Below, one piece after another: positions 5,543-12,723 of a stretch of DNA of 14,481 bases. The DNA comes from JAGQRJ01 sp041402045 (GTDB lineage Bacteria; Planctomycetota; J058): NCBI GenBank assembly GCA_041402045.1, contig JAWKSZ010000106.1, forward strand, positions 1 through 14,481, read 5' to 3'. The notes beneath the pieces were generated by a model. It ran no database searches. It saw only the letters and a list, made by a program, of their open reading frames with translations, and was not told where the DNA came from. The number at the start of each line of letters is the position of its first letter. Positions within the stretch are counted from its first letter, which is position 1. Made by a program: the position numbers and the translations under genes.

Positions 5543-8338
5543 TCAGTGAATCCGCTGCAGGACCTCGAGCTGTGCCTGCTCTTCGCGCTCGCGGTGCGCG
5601 AGCAACGCCCGGAGACGTCCCGCCCGCGCGAGCTCGTCGCGGAGCTCGGGAGGCGGGTCCTCACACAAGGCCTCCAGCGCCCACTGACCGAGCGCCTTGA
5701 CCTCCTTGAGCTGCCTCGTCCTTAAATTGGACTCGATCAGCTTCAACTGCGCCAGACTCGCGGCCCGGCTCGCCATGTCCGCGGCGCCCTTGAGCCGCGA
5801 CATGAGCCAGCCTCCGCCGGGCTGCTCGGCGGGCGCGCTCGGCGACTGCGTGACCTGCCGCAGCTGCTCCTGGGTCTTCGCCAGCTCGGCCTGGACCTCG
5901 AGCAGCGCCGCGTAGGGGTCGTCCCCTGGCGCCCACAGCCGCAGCGCGACCTTGACGGCCTCGTCCTCGGTCAGCCGCTGCTCGAGGGCCTGGGTCAGGC
6001 GGGTGAGCTCCTGGCTCAGGCTCGCGCGGTGCTCGCCCAGGACCTTCAGGCGCTCCTTGGCCTCCTGGCTCAGGCGCGCGGTGATCGGGCAGGCGTAGCG
6101 CCCGCGCTGCGGGCGGATCCCGGGCTGGGTCGCCGCGCCCTTGTAGCCCGCGATCGCGCGCTCCTCGGCGTCGAGGGTCGCGAGCACCTGCGAGTCCGCG
6201 AGCTCCTCCTTGCGCAGGCGCGCGATCAGCTCCAGGCCCTGGGCGAAGTACTGCAGCCCGGTCAGCCCGCGGAGCACGAGCAGCTGCAGCGCCACCCGCG
6301 ACTCCTGCGCGAGCTTGAGCTCCCCCAGCGCGGCGTGGGCCACGCCGATCCCCAGCTGCAGCGACCCGGCCACGAGGTTCCCCCGGTCGTCGGTCTGCTC
6401 CACCGTCTGCAGCCGGCGCTCGGCGTCGCCCTCGTCGAGGGCCTTGCGGCCGTAGTCGATCAGCACCCGCGCCAGCTTGCGGTCGAGGCCGCGCCCCAGC
6501 GGCAGCGCGCTGTGCTCGCTGGGGAACAGCGCCCAGGCGAGCTGCAGCGCCTCGCAGAACCCGGGCTCGTCGCCCTCGACGTGGGCGATCCAGGCGCGCA
6601 CCAGGTGCGGGTGCGCCTCCCGCGGGTACTGCTTGCGCAGCTCGGCGGCCAGGTCGCCGGCGTCCGCCAGCCGGTCCACCGCGCACAGCGGCGCGAGCTG
6701 CCGCAGCAGGCGGGGATACTTCGAGACCTCGCGCGCCTCGCGCTCGGAGCGCGCGAGCGCGGCGTAGGTCAGCGGCTCGGCCACGCTCAGCCCCTGGGCC
6801 CGCGCCAAGGCGGCGCGCCCCTCCTCGTCGCGGCCGAGCTCGAAGGCCACCAGCGCCCGCGCCGCGAAGTCGCTGGCCGAGTCCTGGCCGGGGAGGGTCG
6901 AGAGGATCTCCTGCAGGTAGCGCGGGTTGCCCGTGTGCTGGAACGCCCACCAGCGCCCGGCGCCGAAGCCGCGCTCGGCGGGGGGCTCGACCTCGGCCAG
7001 GGGGACCTCGCTCGTGAGCAGCCGCGTCGAGACGCCGCCCAGGCGCACCCGCCCGGGGGTGCTGCTCAGGCTCTGCTGGGCCCGCGCCGGGCCGAGGGGC
7101 GCCTTGCCCGCCAGCGCGCGCTGGAAGTCCACGACCGCCGCCGCCGCGGTCGGGTAGCGCGCGTTGGGCTCGCGGCGGCAGAGCTCCTCGATCAGGCGCG
7201 CGGTCCCGGGGGAGACCGGGGCCACGAAGTTGCGCACGTCGGGGACGTCCTCGTTCACGTGCCGGGTGAGCACCCCCACCGCGTTGTCGGCGTCGAAGGG
7301 GAAGGTCCCGCTGAGCAGGTGGAACAGCATGATCCCCAGCGCGTAGAGGTCGGCGCGAATGTCCACCGTCTCCACGCCCAGGGCTTGTTCGGGGGCCATG
7401 TAGTGCGGCGTGCCCACGATCAGCCCGGCGCTCGTGATCTCCTTGCCCTCGGTGCGCCGCTTGGCGAGGCCCAGGTCCGCGAGCTTGGGGATCCCGTCGC
7501 GGCCGACGAGCACGTTGTCCGGCTTCACGTCGCGGTGCACGATCTCGTGCTGCTCGGCGCACACCAGCGCCTCGGCCACCGCGTGGCAGATCGAGAGCGC
7601 CTCGCGCTCGGGGAGCTTGCCCCCCGCCGCGTCCAGGAGCTGGCTCGCGGTCTCGCCGTCGACGTACTCGAAGGCAATGTAGGGGCGCTTGCCGTCCAGC
7701 GTCGTGCCGCGGTCGATCACCCCCACCAGGTTCGGGTGCTGGAGCTTGGCCGCGGCCTGGGCCTCGAGCTCGAAGCGCTCGACGTAGGTCGCGTCCTCGT
7801 CGGCGAGCCCCTCGTGCAGGACCTTGAGGGCCACCAGCCGATCCAGGCTGAGCTGCCGCGCCTTGTAGACCCGGCCCATGTTCCCCGCGCCGATCGGCTC
7901 GAGCACCTCGTAGCCCACCACCGCGAACGCCCGCGAGGCGAGGTTCGAGGTCTCCTCCCCGGAGTCGTCGACGCTCTCCTCGAGCGTCGGCGCCGCGAGC
8001 TGGGGCTGCGAGGCGTGGCGCTGCGCGTGCAGCCCGATCGCGCGCACCAGCGCCAGGAACTGCGGCGTGCGCTGCGCGTTGAGGTAGCCCAGGTAGATCT
8101 GCTGCAAGAAGCGCGCGCCCTCGCCGGGCGCGGTGGAGGCGTGGTGCGCCAAGGGCGCCAGCCGTTGGAACAAGGACTGGGGGACCTCGATCCCCTCCTG
8201 CTGCATGACCCGCGCGCCGCGGGCGAACATGCGCGCGGTGTAGCGCCCCAGGTTCTCCACCCGGGTGCCGCCGCCCTCACCGCTGAGGCTCGGGAAGTTC
8301 TGGGCTAGATAGGCGTGCAAGTCGCTCGCAGAGCTCAC
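5543..8338 (-). CDS. Soluble Hanks-type serine/threonine protein kinase with large helical C-terminal region
   Basis: A 931-residue kinase with no transmembrane segment, so probably cytosolic. The GTG at 8338 is preceded by AGGA about 9 nt upstream. Residues 1-115 form a helical N-terminal region of unknown type. The kinase domain runs from about 143 to 410: glycine loop GAGNMGRVY 150-158, VALKV with K172, alpha-C Glu around 190-192, HRDVKPDN 268-275 (catalytic D270), DLG 288-290 in place of DFG, and APEQ 315-318. All catalytic residues are present, so it should be active; DLG is common in bacterial members. Residues 465-750 are alpha-helical and TPR-like in character. Residues 755-830 and 895-930 are charged and probably coiled coil. 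There are no PASTA or other extracellular sensor domains. It heads an operon with the receiver 11 nt downstream. Its substrates are unknown; the neighbouring FHA-cyclase is a candidate partner. Confidence 0.93.
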   Translation of the reverse strand: MSSASDLHAYLAQNFPSLSGEGGGTRVENLGRYTARMFARGARVMQQEGIEVPQSLFQRLAPLAHHASTAPGEGARFLQQIYLGYLNAQRTPQFLALVRAIGLHAQRHASQPQLAAPTLEESVDDSGEETSNLASRAFAVVGYEVLEPIGAGNMGRVYKARQLSLDRLVALKVLHEGLADEDATYVERFELEAQAAAKLQHPNLVGVIDRGTTLDGKRPYIAFEYVDGETASQLLDAAGGKLPEREALSICHAVAEALVCAEQHEIVHRDVKPDNVLVGRDGIPKLADLGLAKRRTEGKEITSAGLIVGTPHYMAPEQALGVETVDIRADLYALGIMLFHLLSGTFPFDADNAVGVLTRHVNEDVPDVRNFVAPVSPGTARLIEELCRREPNARYPTAAAAVVDFQRALAGKAPLGPARAQQSLSSTPGRVRLGGVSTRLLTSEVPLAEVEPPAERGFGAGRWWAFQHTGNPRYLQEILSTLPGQDSASDFAARALVAFELGRDEEGRAALARAQGLSVAEPLTYAALARSEREAREVSKYPRLLRQLAPLCAVDRLADAGDLAAELRKQYPREAHPHLVRAWIAHVEGDEPGFCEALQLAWALFPSEHSALPLGRGLDRKLARVLIDYGRKALDEGDAERRLQTVEQTDDRGNLVAGSLQLGIGVAHAALGELKLAQESRVALQLLVLRGLTGLQYFAQGLELIARLRKEELADSQVLATLDAEERAIAGYKGAATQPGIRPQRGRYACPITARLSQEAKERLKVLGEHRASLSQELTRLTQALEQRLTEDEAVKVALRLWAPGDDPYAALLEVQAELAKTQEQLRQVTQSPSAPAEQPGGGWLMSRLKGAADMASRAASLAQLKLIESNLRTRQLKEVKALGQWALEALCEDPPPELRDELARAGRLRALLAHREREEQAQLEVLQRIH

Positions 8339-8448
8339 CGGGCCGTCCTGGCCTTCCCGTGCAGCGAGCGTACAGGATCCGACTCGATTCAGCCACGTCG
8401 TGGCGGTCTCGCTTGGCCGCGCGACACTCCCCCCTCGGCGTTCCGGGC

Positions 8449-8454
8449 TACAAT
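8449..8454 (+). promoter_or_regulatory. Candidate -10 element of the tRNA-Pro gene
   Basis: TACAAT, one mismatch from TATAAT, is preceded by GGGC and followed 10 nt later by the first base of the tRNA. That spacing fits a very short tRNA leader. No good -35 is visible at 17 nt; TTGGCC at 8413-8418 is too far away. Confidence 0.5.
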
Positions 8455-8464
8455 TCCGGCTTCA

Positions 8465-8538
8465 CGGGCGGTAGCGCAGCCAGGTAGCGCGCGTGCTTTG
8501 GGAGCATGAGGTCGGGAGTTCGAATCTCCCTCGCCCGA
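8465..8538 (+). tRNA. tRNA-Pro, anticodon UGG
   Basis: A complete cloverleaf. The acceptor arms CGGGCGG (8465-8471) and TCGCCCG (8531-8537) pair with one G-U. The D arm is GCGC/GCGC with AGCCAGGTA in its loop. The anticodon stem CGTGC/GCATG encloses TTTGGGA, giving anticodon TGG at 8499-8501 with G37. The T arm GGGAG/CTCCC encloses TTCGAAT. The discriminator is A and CCA is not encoded. The C1-G72 pair and A73 are bacterial tRNA-Pro identity features. It stands alone between the kinase gene, transcribed away from it, and the gene at 8710-9602. Confidence 0.96.
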
Positions 8539-8546
8539 TCGGCTGA

Positions 8547-8567
8547 AGGCCGCCGTTCTAGCGGCCT
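8547..8567 (+). terminator. Hairpin after tRNA-Pro
   Basis: AGGCCGC (8547-8553) and GCGGCCT (8561-8567) form a perfect 7-bp stem with loop CGTTCTA, 8 nt after the tRNA 3' end. No T-run follows, so termination is inferred from position only. Confidence 0.4.
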
Positions 8568-8632
8568 CTGGCCAGCCCCCGCGTGGCGCGTCCCCGCTGC
8601 TGCTGGACGCCCGCCCGCCTGCGCCAGCGGCG

Positions 8633-8666
8633 GAGGGGAGAAGGCCCCTCAGGGCCTCCTCCCCTC
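8633..8666. terminator. Strong 15-bp hairpin downstream of the 8710-9602 gene
   Basis: GAGGGGAGAAGGCCC (8633-8647) pairs with GGGCCTCCTCCCCTC (8652-8666), with a single A-C mismatch and a tetraloop CTCA. It lies about 45 nt past the stop of the minus-strand gene that ends at 8710, and also after the tRNA on the plus strand. It may serve both. Neither side has a T-run, so it may be a stem that blocks exonucleases rather than an intrinsic terminator. Confidence 0.45.
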
Positions 8667-8709
8667 GCCTCAGGTCCGCCCCAGCGGGTGGACCGCTCGA
8701 CCTCCGGGC

Positions 8710-9602
8710 CTACGCGACGTCTTCGACGCCCCGGTCGAGGCTGGGGAGCACGAGCGGCTGCGCGATCGGCGGCAGCTCGACCGTCGCGGGCGTGTCGGGC
8801 TCGAAGCCGTCCTCGTCCGCGAGGTCCTCGTCCGCCAGCTCGCCCCCGGTCTCGGGGTCGACGTCAGGCGGTCGGCGGCGGCGTTGGCGCGCGATCTTCA
8901 CCGCGCGGTTCTGCTCCCAGACCACCTGCAGCGCGCCCTCGAGCACGAGGGCCTCCACGGAGTCGGGGTCCGCCAGGTACTTGCGCCCGGCGATCAGGCA
9001 CACGACCGCGCAGAAGCGCTCGTGGACCTCCCGTCGACCGTCCCGGATCTCGTCCCAGGACACGAGGGCCGCCGGCTGTAGCGCCTCGACGTAGCGCGCG
9101 TGGACCTCCCGCACGCGGTCGAGGTAGATCCCGAGGCCGAGCGCGCCGAGCGCGGCGACGACCTCGGGCTCGCCCTCGGCCCGCGCCAGGAGCACGTCGA
9201 CCTCCTCCGCCGCCTCCACGTAGGGAGGTGGATCAGGTGCGCCACGCCCCTGGGGAACAGCCGCGCGCGGACCTGGGTCGCCGCCGCGGCGAGGGGTTCG
9301 TCGTCTCCCCACGCGCGCAGCGCCGACCCCAGCGCGCTGTCGAGCGCGCCCAGGACCTGATCCAGCTCGGCGTCGAGGCGCCGGGCCTCCCCGCCGTGCA
9401 GGACCTGCCCGCGACTGCCCTTCCAGCGCTCCTCGAGCGCCCGCACGGCCTGCGCCGCCTCGAGGGCTCCTCGCACTTGGGCGACCAGCTCCGCGAGGTC
9501 CTCGCCGCCGAGCGCCAACCTTTGCTCCATGACCTTCAACGCGAACGTACTGCGGTTCGTGCTGTAGCTCATCACGTTGACCAGCGAACTCAGAGAACTC
9601 AT
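8710..9602 (-). CDS. Unrecognised all-helical protein, frameshifted in the middle
   Basis: I do not recognise a family. The start ATG (9602-9600) has GGAGGAC directly upstream. A start at 9695 in the same frame adds an arginine-rich, unlikely leader. The first half (MSSLSSLVNVMSYSTNRSTF onward) is amphipathic helix rich in Ala, Leu and Glu. At about 9223-9225 the good protein-like sequence jumps frame. One frame gives AHLIHLP and then arginine-rich junk; the other gives PYVEAAEEVDVLLARAEG and remains helical to the end. One C added to the CCC run restores HLPYVEAAEE. The total of 893 nt is 3n+2, as expected for one missing base, and the corrected product is about 297 residues. The tail is acidic and proline-rich (DVDPETGGELADEDLADEDG). 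There is no signal peptide or membrane helix. It could be a real pseudogene or an indel in the assembly. Confidence 0.6.
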
Positions 9603-9946
9603 GTCCTCCGCTTCCTTCCTGCCGGCTGTCGCCGGCTCTGAGTAGGTGCCGCGACGAATCCGCTCCGCCGCGCGCAGGGTCTTGGACGCCCGCACACCCT
9701 CCTCAGGTTCCCGCCAACTTTTCGCCCCGGTCCGCGAACGACTTCACGAACGCCGCGCAGTGGGCCTCCAGGCCTGCTCTGCGCCCGGTTCGCACGAGCG
9801 CGAAAAAATGTTCCGCGCACCTCGGAGTGAATAGGCACTCAGGCGGCCTCGTCGCTGCTCCTTCGCGTCCCGCACTCGTCGGCCCCACCAGGCCTCAGGC
9901 GAGACGCAGCGCCGTCCCCACGCAGAGGTCCGACGACGCGACCCCC

Positions 9947-9961
9947 GGCGTCTGAGACGCC
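9947..9961. repeat. Perfect 15-nt palindrome beside the array
   Basis: GGCGTCTGAGACGCC has 7-nt arms around a central G. It resembles the first array palindrome (CGTCCTGAGGACG at 9998-10010) in its outer CGTC/GACG bases. Its centre, 9954, lies 50 bp from that one and not 43, so it is related but out of register. Confidence 0.6.
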
Positions 9962-9995
9962 CGAACGCGCGCCCCCTGACTCGAGCGCGAGCGAG

Positions 9996-10339
9996 CGCGT
10001 CCTGAGGACGTGCCCATGGCCGACCACTCCCCGGCGTCCACGTCCCTGGGACGTGCGCGCCCCCGGTCGACTCCGACCGCGTACGTCCCCGGGACGTGTC
10101 CGCCGCGACTCGACTCCGGGTGCGCATGTCCCTGGGACGTGAACACCCGGGGTCGACTCCGACCGCGCACGTCCCCGGGACGTGAACGCCGGGGGTCGAC
10201 TCCGACCGCGCACGTCCCTGGGACGTGAACGACGGGGGTCGACCCCCAACGTTCACACCTCACCGACGTCCCGCCCGGAGGTCGACTCCCAGCGCGTAGG
10301 TCCCTGGGACCTCGCCGCTTGGGGTCGTTCGCCGCGGGC
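9996..10339. repeat. Eight contiguous 43-bp units with two alternating palindromes
   Basis: Units begin at 9996, 10039, 10082, 10125, 10168, 10211, 10254 and 10297, exactly 43 bp apart with no indel. Each has a 17-nt palindrome, consensus CACGTCCCYGGGACGTG. It is best kept in units 2-5 (10039, 10082, 10125, 10168) and 6 (10211), poor in unit 7, and symmetric but changed in units 1 and 8. A second palindrome follows, GGGGTCGACTCC, with GTCGAC at 10066, 10152, 10195, 10238 and 10281 and degenerate at 10109 and 10324. The GTCGAC centres lie 21.5 bp from each neighbouring CACGTCCC centre, so dyads recur every half unit, close to two helical turns. The array ends 2 nt before the stop codon of the 10342-11185 gene. 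Multi-site protein binding is the simplest reading; function unknown. Confidence 0.9.
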
Positions 10340-10341
10340 CC

Positions 10342-11185
10342 TCACCCAGGGGCATGCCAATCGTGTTCGGGGCTCCGGGCCTCGACCGCGCGGTTAACGC
10401 CCTCGGGCTTTGGCAAGCTACAGAAGGTGTTGCGTGGAGGGACCTGGGGAGGCTGCCCCCCGGATCCCGACGGGGTTCCCTCGACCAGCAACGACGCGAG
10501 TAGTGCGAGCGCAAAGGCCGAGAGCCCCACAGCCAACCAGGGAGGCCCGAGCAGCTGGAAGCCCGCGACTGACTCGAGGCTTATGAGTGCTCCGGGAACC
10601 TCAAGCTGGGGAGAGTAGTACTTGGTGAAGTGGGCAAAGAGCGTCGTAGCACCAGCCGCCCACAGGCCAGAGCCCAAGAGGACCCGTAACTTCGGGCCAG
10701 ACCCCAGTGCTTCGAGCGTCAGCGGGGATCAGGAGCGGGGAGAGGAACTCGAGCGCACGGCTTCGTCCGCGGACCTTGACCTCGTAGCCATGGGGCGTGC
10801 GCTCGAAGCCGAGCACCTGCGCGGCGGGCACCTGGTGGACGTGGCTCGAGCCGACCCCGCGCTGCGCGAACCCTTCGGGCGAGAGCGCGCAGATCGCGAA
10901 GCGCCGGCGGGTGTAGCGCCACACCAGCAGGGGGGTGCTCAGGCCCAGCGCGGAGAGCGTGAGCAAGGGCGCGGGCGAGCGCTCGGGCAAGCCAAACGGC
11001 TCCAGGGTCCGCGCGAGGCGGGCGAGTCGACCGAGCTTCGTAGACAGCGCCTCGCCGCCCAGCAGCATGGGGCCCAGCAGGACGAGGCAGGGCCCCATGG
11101 CCACGCAGAACAGGAGCAGCCCGCGGAGCAACCCGGCGCGGCGCTGCACGACAAAGGGCTCACTGCCAGGTGGGGAGTCGTCCAT
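10342..11185 (-). CDS. Predicted multi-pass membrane protein, frameshifted
   Basis: I recognise no specific family. From ATG 11185-11183 the frame encodes MDDSPPGSEPF, two hydrophobic helices (LLLFCVAMGPCLVLLGPMLL and about 20 residues around SALGLSTPLLVW), then a soluble segment (RRRFAICALSPEGF to GYEVKVRGRSRALEF) that resembles the PH-like insert of YdbT/DUF304-type membrane proteins. After EFLSPLLIP the frame decays. Skipping one base at the CCCC run near 10720-10726 gives LTLEALGSGPKLRVLLGSG, followed by two more hydrophobic helices (GLWAAGATTLFAHF and WLAVGLSAFALALLASLLV). It ends at TGA 10344-10342. The 844-nt span is 3n+1, fitting one extra base, and the corrected protein is about 280 residues. 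There is no clear Shine-Dalgarno. The upstream 76 nt are shared with the divergent acyltransferase gene. The PH-like comparison is tentative. Confidence 0.6.
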
Positions 11186-11261
11186 GGGTCCAGCTTAGCG
11201 CGGAGCTCACCGTTCTCCGCCGACACGGGGGCGAGCCCGCGAGGCCTGCTACCCTCGGCGG

Positions 11262-12191
11262 GTGAACCATCCCGCCTCCCCCCCTCCCGTCGGCCCCGAG
11301 GGGAGAGGCTACGACGCCGACAACCCCCGCCGACGCTCACGCAGAGCGGGACGCGAGGCCAAGCGACGCGTCGCGAGGCTGTTCGTCGGGCTCACGGCGT
11401 GGCTGTTCCCCTACCTCTACTACGCCTACTGCTGGGTGGTGTGGAAGACGGTCCGGCACCACCACGACCAGCTCAACGGCAAGATCAAGACCGCGCTGAC
11501 GAAGCACGTGGGGGTCGTCGCGGTCATGTGGCACGAGGAGGTGTTCGCCTCGGCCTTCGCCTACGGCCGGCTCAAGGGGAGCGCGCTCGCGAGCACGAGC
11601 AACCTGGGGCGGATCATTACCCGCATGCTGGAGCTGTGCGGCTGCGACGTCTACCGCGGCGGCTCGTCGTGCGGCGGGACCCGGCGGCGCGAGGTCCTGC
11701 CCGACATGATCCGCTACATGGATCAGGCCACCCACTGTCTGTATGGGCTGACGGTGGACGGCTCGCGGGGTCCCGTCTACCGGTTCAAGACCGGCGCGCT
11801 CGTGATCGCGCGGGCGTGCCGCACGCCGATCTACCTCGTGCGCACCTGGTTCTCGCACAACCTCCGACTCGACACCTGGGACAAGACCGCGATCCCGCTC
11901 CCGTTCAGCACCCTGTATCAAGACGTGATCGGCCCCTACTGGGTCCCGCCGGAGACGAGCGACGAGGAGCTGCGCGCGATCCGCGACCACCTGGAGGCGG
12001 AGCTGATCGAGCTCGCCGATCGCAGCCTGACCCACGCCGGCGACGTCCGACGCCCGAGCTTCCCCGCGGGCTGGGAGCCGCGCTGGGCCGAGGGTCAGGT
12101 CGGGCTCCCCTACGGCCCCCACGACCTGCGCGTGAGCCAGCCGCCGGCCTGGGCCCGTCGGCGTCTGCCGTCCGAGCCCTGCCGCCTGTAG
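11262..12191 (+). CDS. DUF374 lysophospholipid acyltransferase-family protein
   Basis: A 309-residue protein of the DUF374 group, a branch of the LPLAT acyltransferases linked to lipid A and outer-membrane lipid synthesis. After a basic N-terminus, residues 38-62 form one hydrophobic anchor. The motif VMWHEE (88-93, His91) corresponds to the catalytic His block. STSNLGRIITRML (111-123) and the signature DGSRGPVYRFKTGALVIAR (166-184; usually DGPRGP...pGa) are diagnostic. The start GTG at 11262 was chosen because the frame opens there; the Shine-Dalgarno is weak. A TACCCT at 11250-11255 could be a -10 for a nearly leaderless mRNA. The C-terminal 60 residues are proline/arginine-rich and outside the family core. 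The gene is divergent from 10342-11185. Exact substrate is unknown, but its presence supports a Gram-negative envelope. Confidence 0.82.
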   Translation: MNHPASPPPVGPEGRGYDADNPRRRSRRAGREAKRRVARLFVGLTAWLFPYLYYAYCWVVWKTVRHHHDQLNGKIKTALTKHVGVVAVMWHEEVFASAFAYGRLKGSALASTSNLGRIITRMLELCGCDVYRGGSSCGGTRRREVLPDMIRYMDQATHCLYGLTVDGSRGPVYRFKTGALVIARACRTPIYLVRTWFSHNLRLDTWDKTAIPLPFSTLYQDVIGPYWVPPETSDEELRAIRDHLEAELIELADRSLTHAGDVRRPSFPAGWEPRWAEGQVGLPYGPHDLRVSQPPAWARRRLPSEPCRL

Positions 12192-12427
12192 CCTCAGGTC
12201 CCGCAGCCGAGTTCGATCTGGACTGCCGGGGCGGCCTCAGTCTCGCGCACCAGGGTCTGCTCGGGAGAGTCGGCGATTCGTCCTGGACCGGGGGCACGCC
12301 GGCTGGGTAGGATCTGCGCTGCAGACGGAGAGAGAGGAGTTCAGGAACCCTAAGACGCAGCTCGAGGCCCCCGCGGATCCACGCGTAGGCCACCGTGCTT
12401 GCCTCGGCGGGTGAGGCCAGAACTCCC
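12192..12427. other. Intergenic stretch
   Basis: I see no gene in these 236 nt. GGGTAGGAT at 12305-12313 includes a weak -10-like TAGGAT that could serve the small membrane protein downstream. A minus-strand open frame crossing into the acyltransferase has arginine/proline-rich antisense composition and is not supported. Confidence 0.4.
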
Positions 12428-12703
12428 GTGAGCGACTTCAGCTACCTCGACACCCAGCGCCCCCCTCGTCCCGCACCCACCCCCCAGCGGTCGCCGCGCA
12501 CGGGCAGCGCCGCGACCCGAGCTCGCGGCGTGCTGCGCGCGGTCGTGGGCGTGGTGCTCACCGCGGCCGCGGCCGCGATCACCCTCGGCTCGCAGGCGCG
12601 AGTGGTCGGCGCAGGGCTCCTGGCGGTTGGCCTGGCCCTGGCGATCACCGGCACGGCCCAGGCCGTGACGGGCAAGCACGTCGCGGCCAACCCCAAGCTC
12701 TAG
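12428..12703 (+). CDS. Small two-helix membrane protein
   Basis: From GTG 12428 this encodes 91 residues beginning MSDFSYLDTQRPPRP. A GTG at 12395 in the same frame would add 11 residues; neither start has a strong Shine-Dalgarno. I prefer the later one because the upstream residues look random. After a proline/arginine-rich cytoplasmic leader (to about residue 33) come two hydrophobic helices, roughly VLRAVVGVVLTAAAAAITLG and VVGAGLLAVGLALAITGTA, joined by a short SQAR turn. It ends VAANPKL at TAG 12701-12703. No family is recognised. It is followed by hairpins and the convergent permease. Codon composition and clean helices support a real gene. Confidence 0.55.
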   Translation: MSDFSYLDTQRPPRPAPTPQRSPRTGSAATRARGVLRAVVGVVLTAAAAAITLGSQARVVGAGLLAVGLALAITGTAQAVTGKHVAANPKL

Positions 12704-12723
12704 GTAGGTAGGCCCGCGACGAA

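Larger units (their letters stand above)
9603..10341. other. Non-coding region carrying the palindrome array
   Basis: This 739-nt stretch has no credible gene. Open frames exist on both strands, but they run through 43-bp repeats whose length is not a multiple of three, so every frame stays open and cycles. A GCCGGC-TGTC-GCCGGC hairpin at 9621-9636 lies in the leader of the helical-protein gene. One 61-codon minus-strand frame (9703-9888) is mildly protein-like but has no ribosome binding site. The array and one extra palindrome are listed separately. Confidence 0.55.

Noticed and set aside
6029..8308. 759-codon plus-strand ORF opposite the kinase
   Set aside because: Antisense shadow created by GC-rich codon usage; Leu/Arg/Ala/Gly-rich with no recognisable domain.
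9703..9888. 61-codon minus-strand ORF with a mildly protein-like C-terminus
   Set aside because: GTG start with no ribosome binding site and no family resemblance; it overlaps other open frames and cannot be told from chance.
9744..10263. Several minus- and plus-strand ORFs of 70-170 codons across the repeat array
   Set aside because: All are generated by the 43-bp repeat, which cycles through the three frames. The translations are Arg/Gly/Pro repeats, have no ribosome binding site and overlap each other in every frame.
9996..10339. CRISPR array
   Set aside because: The units are contiguous and similar over their whole 43 bp. There are no unique spacers, and no cas gene is present.
10622..12310. 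562-codon plus-strand ORF over the membrane-protein and acyltransferase genes
   Set aside because: Composition is shadow-like, and it runs across two better-supported genes on both strands.
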